Of a stretch of DNA of 21,431 nt, positions 8,414 to 15,469 are shown piece by piece. The position numbers and the translations under genes were made by a program. The notes under the pieces were generated by a model. That model was not told the DNA's origin. It saw nothing but the letters and a program-made list of their open reading frames with translations, and made no database searches. This DNA comes from Butyrivibrio sp. (GTDB lineage Bacteria > Bacillota_A > Clostridia > Lachnospirales > Lachnospiraceae), in NCBI GenBank assembly GCA_024690635.1, contig JAILOW010000076.1, positions 1-21,431 of the forward strand, written 5' to 3'. Numbering within the stretch: position 1 is the stretch's first letter; every line of letters begins with the position of its first letter.

Positions 8414-10730
8414 GCTTTAATCCCATGATCCTGTAAATATAGTCCATATCAAGACTGTTTCTGAGCTCTCCGGCAAGAAGCTCGTACTGAGAGTCCTTGA
8501 ATTCTGAATAGTCTGTGGCGCCTTCTGTTGAAACAGCTTTTCCGCGCATCTTTGAAACTGCAGAAACAACCTTTTCCATTATTTCTTTTTTATCAAAAAA
8601 TCCATGGACATAGGTGCCGTAAACATTCCCCTTGCAGTATCCTGTTCCAGCGGAAGTAAACTCTTTTACAGCTTCAAAAGGAGTAGTCTTTCCCATGTGT
8701 ATTTCATAGCCTTCAACAGCTACGTTTTTCAGTTCATCAAGGATGCCTTCGCAGTCCGTAACCTTGCCTGCATAGAGACTCTGCACTTTTTCCTTTTCCA
8801 AAACCGTATCAACAGGTAACAAAGAAAGCCCCTCGCAGCTTCCACCGCCTTCTGTTTCAAAGGGATCTTCTATCTTTCTTCCAAGCATCTGGAAGCCGCC
8901 GCATATACCAAAGATGCAGATTCCTTCTCCGGCTTTTTTGACGACCTTTTCCGCAAGTCCCGACTCTTTTAAAGCCTCCAGATCCGCCACCGTGTTTTTG
9001 GATCCCGGGATCATTATCATGTCGGGATCTCCCAGTTCATGGACATCTGTCACATATCTTACAGACACCTCCGAAAGTTGCTCAAAGGTATCAAAATCGG
9101 TAAAGTTTGAAATGTGTTTAAGCCTTATGACCGCTATGTCAAAGGTCTTCTTTTTCTTTTCATCAAATCTCTCTGACAGAGAATCCTCATCGTCAAGCTT
9201 AACCTGCATGTAGGGCACAACACCCACAACCTTTGTGTTTCCTCTTTCCTCCAGGATATCTATTCCGTCCTTGAAAAGAGCGCTGTCGCCTCTGAATTTA
9301 TTTACAACAAGCCCCTTTACCAGGCTCCTTTCATCCTCTTCCAAAAGATCAAGAGTTCCAAGGAGCTGGGCAAATATTCCGCCTCTGTCGATATCTCCCA
9401 CCAAAAGAACAGGAACGTTCAGCATCTTTGCAAGTCCCATGTTTACGAAATCATCTTTTTTAAGATTCATCTCAACGGGAGATCCCGCGCCTTCTATAAC
9501 TATGATGTCAGCTTTTTCAGAAAGCTGATCGTATGCGCTTTGTATGTCCTTCAGGAAATCTTTTTTGCGCCTGAAATACTCGGCAGCCTTCATATTTCCC
9601 ACTACTTTTCCGTTTACGATGACCTGGGATCCCACATCATCTGTAGGCTTTAACAAAATGGGATTCATTATGGCAAGAGGCTTAACTCTTGCACACTCAG
9701 CCTGCATCACCTGGGCTCTCCCCATCTCAAGGCCGTCCTCTGTGATGTAGGAATTCAGAGCCATATTCTGTGATTTAAAGGGCATTACCCTATAGCCGTC
9801 ATTTGCAAATATCCTGCAAAGCCCCGCAGCTATGATGCTCTTTCCCGCATTGGACATGGTACCCTGGACCATGAGGGCGGGTGGACCCAGGGGACGGGGT
9901 TCGTGGTCCATTTCCTTCCTTTGTCCCCAAAGTGAACCGGGAACTCCGTCCCCCTGGTCCACTTCATCCCAGGGCATCTTCCCAAGGACTGCTGTATCCA
10001 CGCCTTCCAGGTGATAGAGCTTTCGAATGAAGCTTTCAGAAAAGACCTCCGAAGGCTTCCCGATCTTTTGAACCTTTCCTTCACCAACAGCGATCAACGT
10101 ATCGGAAATATTCTTTGCGATACCAAGCTCATGCAGCGACATAAGTACCGCAACGTTATTATCTTTTGCAAAGAGCTTTATCTTTTGCAGAATATCTATT
10201 TTATGCCTGATATCCAGAAAAGACGTGGGCTCATCAAGTATCAGTATCTCCGGTTCCTGACAGATAGCCCTTGCAAGAAGGACTCTTTGCCTCTGACCAT
10301 CGCTTATATTTGTAAAAAGCACATCTTCAAGATCCGCAACATCAGTCTGCTCCATGGCGGATCTTACTTTTTCCCTGTCATACTCAGACAGTATTCCAAG
10401 GCTTCCCGTATAAGGATATCGGCCCACTTCCACAACTTCCCTGCAGGTCATAAGCTCAGGCCTTACCTTGTAGGTCATAACAAGCGACATGCGCTTTGCA
10501 ACTTCCGAAGGCTTTAATTCATCCCTGTCATCACCGTTTAAATAAACAACGCCGCCTCTTTTTTTAAGCTGCCCGGACAGTGTCTTTAAAAGCGTGGTCT
10601 TGCCGCTTCCGTTGGGGCCAATAAGTGTCACGATCTCCCCGGGCTTTACCTCAAGGCATATATCCGTGATAAGGTCCTTTTTGTATCCGATATTCAGTTT
10701 TTCAGTCTTTATCCCTTTTGCATCGGACAT
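8403..10730 (-). CDS. Fusion: corrinoid/iron-type ABC importer ATPase (BtuD/FecE-like) + cobyric acid synthase CbiP
   Basis: A single 775-residue open frame holds two complete enzymes. Residues 1-~252 are an ABC ATPase: Walker A GPNGSGKTT (38-46), signature NISDGQRQR (141-149, with D for the usual second G), Walker B ILILDEP (162-168) and switch His200. Residues ~285-775 are CbiP, which amidates the b, d, e and g side chains of adenosylcobyrinate a,c-diamide. They show GTMSNAGKS (290-298), PFKSQNMALNSYITEDGLEMGRAQ in sections (317-340), VGDIDRGGIFAQ (444-455), the glutaminase cysteine Cys610 in GICGG, and His709 in TYVHG. The linker, residues 257-284, is encoded exactly by an 82-bp palindromic repeat (9881-9962). 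The ATPase half belongs with the permease just upstream (3-nt gap), the CbiP half with cobT downstream. Elsewhere these are normally separate proteins. A proteolytic split or sequencing error cannot be excluded, but no stop interrupts the frame. Confidence 0.93.
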   Translation of the reverse strand: MSDAKGIKTEKLNIGYKKDLITDICLEVKPGEIVTLIGPNGSGKTTLLKTLSGQLKKRGGVVYLNGDDRDELKPSEVAKRMSLVMTYKVRPELMTCREVVEVGRYPYTGSLGILSEYDREKVRSAMEQTDVADLEDVLFTNISDGQRQRVLLARAICQEPEILILDEPTSFLDIRHKIDILQKIKLFAKDNNVAVLMSLHELGIAKNISDTLIAVGEGKVQKIGKPSEVFSESFIRKLYHLEGVDTAVLGKMPWDEVDQGDGVPGSLWGQRKEMDHEPRPLGPPALMVQGTMSNAGKSIIAAGLCRIFANDGYRVMPFKSQNMALNSYITEDGLEMGRAQVMQAECARVKPLAIMNPILLKPTDDVGSQVIVNGKVVGNMKAAEYFRRKKDFLKDIQSAYDQLSEKADIIVIEGAGSPVEMNLKKDDFVNMGLAKMLNVPVLLVGDIDRGGIFAQLLGTLDLLEEDERSLVKGLVVNKFRGDSALFKDGIDILEERGNTKVVGVVPYMQVKLDDEDSLSERFDEKKKKTFDIAVIRLKHISNFTDFDTFEQLSEVSVRYVTDVHELGDPDMIMIPGSKNTVADLEALKESGLAEKVVKKAGEGICIFGICGGFQMLGRKIEDPFETEGGGSCEGLSLLPVDTVLEKEKVQSLYAGKVTDCEGILDELKNVAVEGYEIHMGKTTPFEAVKEFTSAGTGYCKGNVYGTYVHGFFDKKEIMEKVVSAVSKMRGKAVSTEGATDYSEFKDSQYELLAGELRNSLDMDYIYRIMGLKHED
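9881..9962. repeat. 82-bp imperfect palindrome, REP-like dispersed repeat, inside the ATPase-CbiP coding frame
   Basis: The left arm 9881-9902 and right arm 9941-9962 are inverted copies matching at 19 of 22 positions. Reading on the coding strand, the outer arm begins GTGGACCAGGGGGACGG. The 38-bp centre contains TTTGTCCCCAAA and a second GTGGTCCA-type block. It is markedly more G/C-rich in runs than its surroundings. I recall sequences of the form GGACCAGGGGGACGG with inverted partners as small dispersed repeats in Clostridia genomes; that is from memory and needs a genome search. No other copy was seen in this window. It encodes residues 257-284 with no stop. Confidence 0.8.
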
Positions 10731-10733
10731 CTG

Positions 10734-11747
10734 TTATTCCCTGCTCTTATCGGTTCTTTTTATCATCATTACTATTACTACCGGCACCAAAAATACCGCA
10801 GTCACGGAGCTTATGCTGACTTCCGTCGGCGCAAACAAAGTCCTTGCAAGCATGTCGCAAAAAAGCGTAACCACTGCTCCCCCAAGAAAGCTTGCAGGTA
10901 CCATAACATGGGCATTGTCGGATTTTAGAATGGTTCTTACAAGATGTGGCACCGCAATTCCCACAAAGGATATGGGTCCTGCAAAAGCCGTAACGCAGGC
11001 CGCCAAAAGACTGGATACCAGAATCAGCATCACTCTCAAAAGCTTTATGTCCACTCCGACACTTCTGGCATAAGGCTCTCCCAGCCTGTATGCATTCATG
11101 GGCTTTATTATGAAAACCGTCAATAAAAGACATGCCACAACCAATACCGCCGCGATCTTTATCTCCTCCCAGTTTATACCGGAGAGGCTCCCCATGGACC
11201 AGTTGTGGAGATTAACGATATTGGAATCATCCGCAAATGTCACCACCAGATCCGTTACTGCAGAGCAGATGTAGCCCAGCATGATTCCGCATACCACCAG
11301 AACGCTCATGTTCTTTACCTTTAAGGAAACCAAAAGAACAAAGCCCATGGTGATCATAGCTCCCACAAAAGCCGATAAAACCATGCCGGTAAGGCCGATC
11401 TCTTTTCCAACCGACAGGAAAAATATCATGGCAAGAGCTACAGTAAGCTTGGCTCCGGAAGAGATTCCAAGGACAAAAGGCCCCACTATGGGGTTTCCAA
11501 AAAAGGTCTGCAAAAGATATCCCGAAAGAGCCAGCGCTCCTCCCAGCAAAAATGCAGAAACAGCCCTTGACAGTCTGATATTCCATATGATGTTCATGTG
11601 CATGGTGTCGCTCTTATCCCCTGTCAGGATCTTCAGGATCGTGTCCCCGGAAATATCCGTACTTCCAAGAATGATACTGATCCAGAAAAGACCTGCAATA
11701 AGAATAACGGCCATGCAGAAAAATATACCGCCCCGTCTTTTTCCCAT
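10734..11747 (-). CDS. FecCD-family ABC importer permease (corrinoid/iron-chelate type, BtuC-like)
   Basis: 337 residues, the typical size of a type II importer permease with about ten membrane helices. Family blocks include RLSRAVSAFLLGGALALSGY near residue 60, GNPIVGPFVLGISSGA in the next helix pair, and the cytoplasmic coupling segment GPISFVGIAVPHLVRTI near residue 255, which contacts the ATPase. It lies between the binding lipoprotein (5 nt after its stop) and the ATPase fusion (3 nt before its start). Iron-siderophore, heme and cobalamin permeases cannot be told apart by sequence alone. The cobalamin riboswitch upstream and the cob neighbours favour a corrinoid, cobalt-tetrapyrrole or cobalt-chelate substrate. 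Confidence 0.9.
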   Translation of the reverse strand: MGKRRGGIFFCMAVILIAGLFWISIILGSTDISGDTILKILTGDKSDTMHMNIIWNIRLSRAVSAFLLGGALALSGYLLQTFFGNPIVGPFVLGISSGAKLTVALAMIFFLSVGKEIGLTGMVLSAFVGAMITMGFVLLVSLKVKNMSVLVVCGIMLGYICSAVTDLVVTFADDSNIVNLHNWSMGSLSGINWEEIKIAAVLVVACLLLTVFIIKPMNAYRLGEPYARSVGVDIKLLRVMLILVSSLLAACVTAFAGPISFVGIAVPHLVRTILKSDNAHVMVPASFLGGAVVTLFCDMLARTLFAPTEVSISSVTAVFLVPVVIVMMIKRTDKSRE

Positions 11748-11752
11748 ATCAC

Positions 11753-13291
11753 CTATTCCAGTTTGTTAAGGTATGTATAATCTCTGTCTTTATCTGAAAA
11801 GACATCGCTTAAATCCTTCATAAATTCCGCGATTCCCGTGGTCTGCTGAAAGAGCTTTTCTTCCGTGCAATAAACCCGGGATTCTTTTACTGCCTTAAAA
11901 TCCTTGAAAAGAACATTTTTCGCCACAAGCTCATCTATGGATCCAATCTCTCCGCCGATGGTGCTGTTATAAATAATGATATCAGCTTCCGAAGCAGCGG
12001 CATAGAAGTCCTCCATCTGCATATTCATGGTGGAAAGCGCACTTTCTCCGATGGCTATATCTTCAAGCGCATAGTGCCCTCCTGCCAGCTTTATCATTTC
12101 GGTGATGTAATCGCCTGACCTTCGAACGTTGATAAGTCCGTTGGAAGTTACATGAAAAAACACCACACTCTTCCCCGTATCGGGTTTTTCCGAAAGAAGA
12201 GGTTTTACCTTTTCAAGCTCTTTATCAAAAAAGTCCTCTGCTTCTTTTTCTTTACCAAACAAAGCTCCATAAAGCTTTATCCATTCAAGCCTTCCCATGG
12301 GATGCTCTTCGTAGCTGGAAGTTTCAACCAGAACAGGTATCCCCAGCTCCAGCAGCTTTTCTTTTACTGCAGGCTCGTGATAGATCATGGTATTTTCTAT
12401 AGCCAGATTACATCCCGTTTCAAGGATAAGTTCATAGTCGGGAGCCCTGTATTTTCCCGCATATTTTATGTTTCCCTCTTCCATGGCTTTACAGACGGCA
12501 TCAACATACCAGTCCTCCTGCCTGCTGCCTGACAGCTTTATCATATCGAGACCGTCGCAGGCTGACACAAGGTCCATGGCAGAAGTTGATACAAGGTAGG
12601 TTTTATCAAGGGGCTGTTTTAATACTGTTACAAATTCAGGAAGGTTCTGTGGAATGTCTTTTCCCTCAGGCACCACCAGATAGTCCCCGGAATTCTCTAT
12701 GGAAATATATTTATATTCTCCGTATTTTTCTATGGAAAAACCTTTGGCAAACTTAAGGCTTTCTTCCTCTGAAAGTGAAAGCCCGGCTGCCTCAAGGGCT
12801 TTTTTCGTTTCCTCTTTGTGAGTCTCTCCGCCGTTGGCGTCTGCAGAGTCATCTTGCACGCTTTCTTTTTCTCCCCAGGTGATCAGGTACTCAATCTCAT
12901 GAGGAGTGCTCATGGCAACAGTGTCACCTATCACGACAAGAGGCTCATCAATGTTATCTATTTCTACTGTAAAAGTGGATTCACCACCGTTATTTTCATT
13001 GTCATATCTGATGCCGTTAACCAGCATGTAGTCGTAGTTTTTGCTGCTCCAGATAAATTTGGCGGTCAGCTTTCCGTCTTTTTTTGTGACCTCAACAGGA
13101 GATTTTATATATGCTTTTCCGGATCCTCCTTCAAAAGAAATATCCACTAAAAAGCTTTCTTCTTCGTCTGAAGCATTTGTCTGTGTAGCAGAAGTAACCC
13201 CCTGCGAAGCGCAGGAGGTTACCGCCATTGTACATATCAGGATCCCCAAAAGGATCGTTTTCTTTTTTAATGCTCTAAAAATTCTTTTCAT
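11753..13291 (-). CDS. Binding lipoprotein of the corrinoid/tetrapyrrole-type ABC importer, with an added N-terminal beta domain
   Basis: 512 residues. A basic N-terminus, a hydrophobic stretch and lipobox VTSC give a predicted lipidated Cys27. Residues ~46-140 form an extra small beta-rich domain (FLVDISFEGGSGKAYI..., WSSKNYDYMLVNGIRYD). It resembles small domains found with clostridial iron/heme-type binding proteins, though I cannot name the family. Residues ~160-512 have the helical-backbone (BtuF/FepB-like) binding-protein pattern, for example LVSTSAMDLV, NTMIYHEPAVKEKLLELGIPVLVE and the ADIIIYNSTIGG segment. The gene starts 9 nt after cbiK with no clear Shine-Dalgarno, suggesting coupled translation. 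Substrate is inferred from context: cobalamin, a precursor, or cobalt-loaded tetrapyrrole. Confidence 0.87.
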   Translation of the reverse strand: MKRIFRALKKKTILLGILICTMAVTSCASQGVTSATQTNASDEEESFLVDISFEGGSGKAYIKSPVEVTKKDGKLTAKFIWSSKNYDYMLVNGIRYDNENNGGESTFTVEIDNIDEPLVVIGDTVAMSTPHEIEYLITWGEKESVQDDSADANGGETHKEETKKALEAAGLSLSEEESLKFAKGFSIEKYGEYKYISIENSGDYLVVPEGKDIPQNLPEFVTVLKQPLDKTYLVSTSAMDLVSACDGLDMIKLSGSRQEDWYVDAVCKAMEEGNIKYAGKYRAPDYELILETGCNLAIENTMIYHEPAVKEKLLELGIPVLVETSSYEEHPMGRLEWIKLYGALFGKEKEAEDFFDKELEKVKPLLSEKPDTGKSVVFFHVTSNGLINVRRSGDYITEMIKLAGGHYALEDIAIGESALSTMNMQMEDFYAAASEADIIIYNSTIGGEIGSIDELVAKNVLFKDFKAVKESRVYCTEEKLFQQTTGIAEFMKDLSDVFSDKDRDYTYLNKLE

Positions 13292-13300
13292 ATAACAATT

Positions 13301-14944
13301 TTAGTTTGCGGGAGTAGAAACCACAACCTTATGGTCATACCATTTTCCCTTTGTACCGATAAGGGCAAGATCAAATTCCTTATCAAGATAAGGAACGGGA
13401 ACGTCAAAGCCGTTTACTGTCTCCTTGGTTCCGTCGCTGTAGGTAACTTCATCCTTGGTGGGCTCAAGAAGCTTTGCTCCGTCCTTTGCTGCATCCTCTG
13501 CAGTTCCGGGGAAGAGATTAACTATGTTCTCTGAAGGAAGAGAAATGTGGATCATCATCTCTCCGTTTTTTACTGTAAGAGTTCCCATATCATCATAGGC
13601 TTCGTTTACCTTGAACATGGAGCTGTCAGACTTGAATTTTGCCTGATACTCACCGTCTGCAGGAGTCTCGCCTGCTGCAGCTGTCTCACTTGCAGCGCCT
13701 GCTTCAAAACCCGAAGTCTTAAGAGCTTCTGCGGTGTGCTGAACATAGAGATTCTGAACAGCTTCGATCCTTCCAAGGCCTTCGATCTGGCAGTCGATCT
13801 TTTCAAATGCTCCTGAAGCAGTAAACATGCTCTTCCAGGAATCCTCATCATCACCGGCCATATCGTTGTTGGCATGATCACCTGCAACAACCATAAGAGG
13901 ACGAAGAACAACGTTCTTGTAGCCTGCAGCCTTTACTGCCTCGATGATGTTCTCGCAGGAAGTCTCCTCAGGCTCACCCTCTACGGTTCCGATAAATACG
14001 TTCTCATAGCCAAGCTTTTCCATCTGAGTAGCCATCTGGCTGTAGCTTACCTTTGCTGTATGAGCTGTTCCGTGTCCCATGAATACAAAAGCTGTGGAAT
14101 CATTAGCGGCAGCTTCAAGACTGTCAAAGCCTGCGCTCTTTACTGCCTCTGCAACAACAGCTTCTGCTACTGCTTTTTTGTCATCATTGATAACTGTTGC
14201 ATCATTTCCAACTTCTCCAAGAAGAGGCTCAGCAACGGTTACAGTGTCAAATTTATCCTTGTAGTTTGCAAGTTCCTCTGTAAGCTCATCGTACTCAGCA
14301 CCATGCATAAGGTGTGTAGGCTGAACAACAAGATTCTTTACACCGTTGGCAACTGCTCTGTCCAGAGCCTGCTGCATGTTGTCGATCTTTTCACCGTCTC
14401 TTGACTGAACGTGGTTGATGATGATCTGCGCTGTGAAAGCTCTTCTTACAGACCAGTCGGGATTTGCCTTGGCAATAGCCTTTTCAACACCGCCGATATC
14501 CTCGGATCTGCTGTCGTTAAAAGAGGTACCAAAGCTTACAACAAGAAGCTCGTTCTCTCCGATTTCATCTGTGTTAAGAGGATCATCCTTGGAAGCATCA
14601 CCTGTATCTCTTCCAAAATAATCAGGGTCGGCATCCTCGCCCTCAACCATCTCTTTCTGCTCATCTGTAAGAGCATCCCATGCAGCCTTAGCCTTTTCGC
14701 AAAGCTCATCTGTTTCATCTGTTCTCTCCTGAACATAGATGGCATCAATAAGATCCGCTACTTCCTGAGCCCTTTCTTCATCACTCATTTCATCTGCCTC
14801 TTCTTCCTGAGGTTCGGCTTCCTCTACAACCTCTTCGGACTCTGCCTCCTGAGGAGCCTCTGCAGCTTCATTGCTGCCGCATCCTGCCAAAAGAGCTGTA
14901 GTCATAGCTGCTGTCAGGACAACTGTTAAAAGTTTCTTCTTCAT
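13301..14944 (-). CDS. cbiK: Predicted surface lipoprotein cobaltochelatase (CbiK-like) with helical and beta accessory domains
   Basis: 547 residues from the ATG at 14944, which has GGAGG just upstream; an in-frame upstream start at 14983 would lie in the riboswitch terminator and spoil the signal peptide. Domains: lipoprotein signal with LLAGC (Cys22); very acidic linker (~23-58); a helical segment (~59-100) with the AWDALTDEQK pattern common in Firmicute surface proteins; CbiK chelatase (~130-412); a beta-rich C-terminal domain (~428-547) of unnamed family. In the chelatase part, His291 (MGHGT), Glu323 (GTVEGEP) and His357 (AGDHANNDMAGD) match the metal/tetrapyrrole ligands of CbiK. Normal cytoplasmic CbiK is about 260-300 residues and inserts cobalt into sirohydrochlorin. 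An exported CbiK is known in Desulfovibrio. First gene of the riboswitch operon, followed by the importer. Confidence 0.9.
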   Translation of the reverse strand: MKKKLLTVVLTAAMTTALLAGCGSNEAAEAPQEAESEEVVEEAEPQEEEADEMSDEERAQEVADLIDAIYVQERTDETDELCEKAKAAWDALTDEQKEMVEGEDADPDYFGRDTGDASKDDPLNTDEIGENELLVVSFGTSFNDSRSEDIGGVEKAIAKANPDWSVRRAFTAQIIINHVQSRDGEKIDNMQQALDRAVANGVKNLVVQPTHLMHGAEYDELTEELANYKDKFDTVTVAEPLLGEVGNDATVINDDKKAVAEAVVAEAVKSAGFDSLEAAANDSTAFVFMGHGTAHTAKVSYSQMATQMEKLGYENVFIGTVEGEPEETSCENIIEAVKAAGYKNVVLRPLMVVAGDHANNDMAGDDEDSWKSMFTASGAFEKIDCQIEGLGRIEAVQNLYVQHTAEALKTSGFEAGAASETAAAGETPADGEYQAKFKSDSSMFKVNEAYDDMGTLTVKNGEMMIHISLPSENIVNLFPGTAEDAAKDGAKLLEPTKDEVTYSDGTKETVNGFDVPVPYLDKEFDLALIGTKGKWYDHKVVVSTPAN

Positions 14945-14981
14945 AATATTCCTCCTTCTATATTTAACAGAGAAAGGGCAC

Positions 14982-15011
14982 AAAAAAACTCACCCGGAAT
15001 ACCCGGATGAG
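14982..15011 (-). terminator. Intrinsic terminator of the cobalamin riboswitch
   Basis: In the transcript, a 9-bp stem (CTCATCCGG with CCGGGTGAG, one G-U pair) and a 5-nt loop are followed by seven U. It lies between the riboswitch aptamer and the cbiK ribosome binding site, where a termination-type expression platform should be. Ligand binding presumably favours it and stops the whole operon. Confidence 0.88.
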
Positions 15012-15084
15012 CAACTGAGCACACAAAACACAGGGCCAAACCCCTGTCATGCAGTACGATCAATTACTCGTGATCCGGAACAAG

Positions 15085-15285
15085 TTCCTGTACCAAGTAC
15101 GTGGCAGGTTTCCTGGCTCATGCATCATCACACCGCTGCCGGCCTTCCCAAGATTATCTCAGTGACCAGATCATCGCAGCGACGCTCCGCATCTACAGTG
15201 ACGAGTTCGCGCAGGCCTTGCACCTGCTTCCCTTTTAACCCACGGCATCCCCAAGTTGCAGGATCCGCAGGCACCGTATACTTTC
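15085..15285 (-). promoter_or_regulatory. Cobalamin riboswitch aptamer
   Basis: Reading on the minus strand, the conserved elements appear in order: GGTGCCTGC near the 5' end, then AAAAGGGAAGCAGGTGCAAG, then a GCGCGAACTCGTCACTGTA segment equivalent to the conserved CCCGCNACTGTA, then CACTG followed by TTGGGAAGG, and finally the B12 box AGCCAGGAAACCTGCC (centre near 15110). The order and spacing are those of the AdoCbl/cobalamin aptamer. It lies upstream of cbiK and is followed by the terminator, so it should repress the synthesis and uptake operon when cobalamin is plentiful. Edges are approximate. Confidence 0.95.
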
Positions 15286-15303
15286 TCTATCAAATTCGTT
15301 TGC

Positions 15304-15332
15304 ATTGTATCACATTACCGGCCTTTATTCCA
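15304..15332 (-). promoter_or_regulatory. Probable promoter of the cobalamin operon (extended -10)
   Basis: On the minus strand TGATACAAT gives an extended -10 (TACAAT at 15304-15309), with a weak -35 (TGGAAT, 15327-15332) 17 bp upstream. Start of transcription would fall near 15297, just ahead of the riboswitch aptamer. Between here and the LarA-family gene stop (15470) there are about 140 bp with short inverted repeats but no clear terminator. Confidence 0.7.
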
Positions 15333-15469
15333 CCCTATCCCCGCCGGCGCTGTCATGTGGCTTTCACAATTACTTCTTTTAAACAAGTTTTTTCCCGTGT
15401 ACAGTAATTTCAGCGCCTGTGTTTTCACACGGCGAATAGTTTTTTGAAAACAAAGGGCAAAAAGTGTCC

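Noticed and set aside
10011..10517. A 168-codon plus-strand open frame
   Set aside because: Antisense to the ATPase part of the fusion gene; no credible start context.
13874..14404. A 176-codon plus-strand open frame
   Set aside because: Antisense to the chelatase domain; Cys/Leu-rich shadow.
14945..14983. An upstream start for CbiK adding 13 residues
   Set aside because: It falls at the end of the riboswitch terminator and puts charged residues before the lipoprotein signal; the ATG at 14944 has a proper GGAGG site.
15030..15047. A small hairpin ACAGGG/CCCTGT downstream of the aptamer
   Set aside because: Probably part of the riboswitch expression platform rather than a separate element; the stronger terminator is at 14982-15011.
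15421..15451. An inverted repeat GTTTTCA...TGAAAAC as the terminator of the LarA operon
   Set aside because: The stem is only 7 bp with a 17-nt loop and has no U-tract after it on the minus strand.
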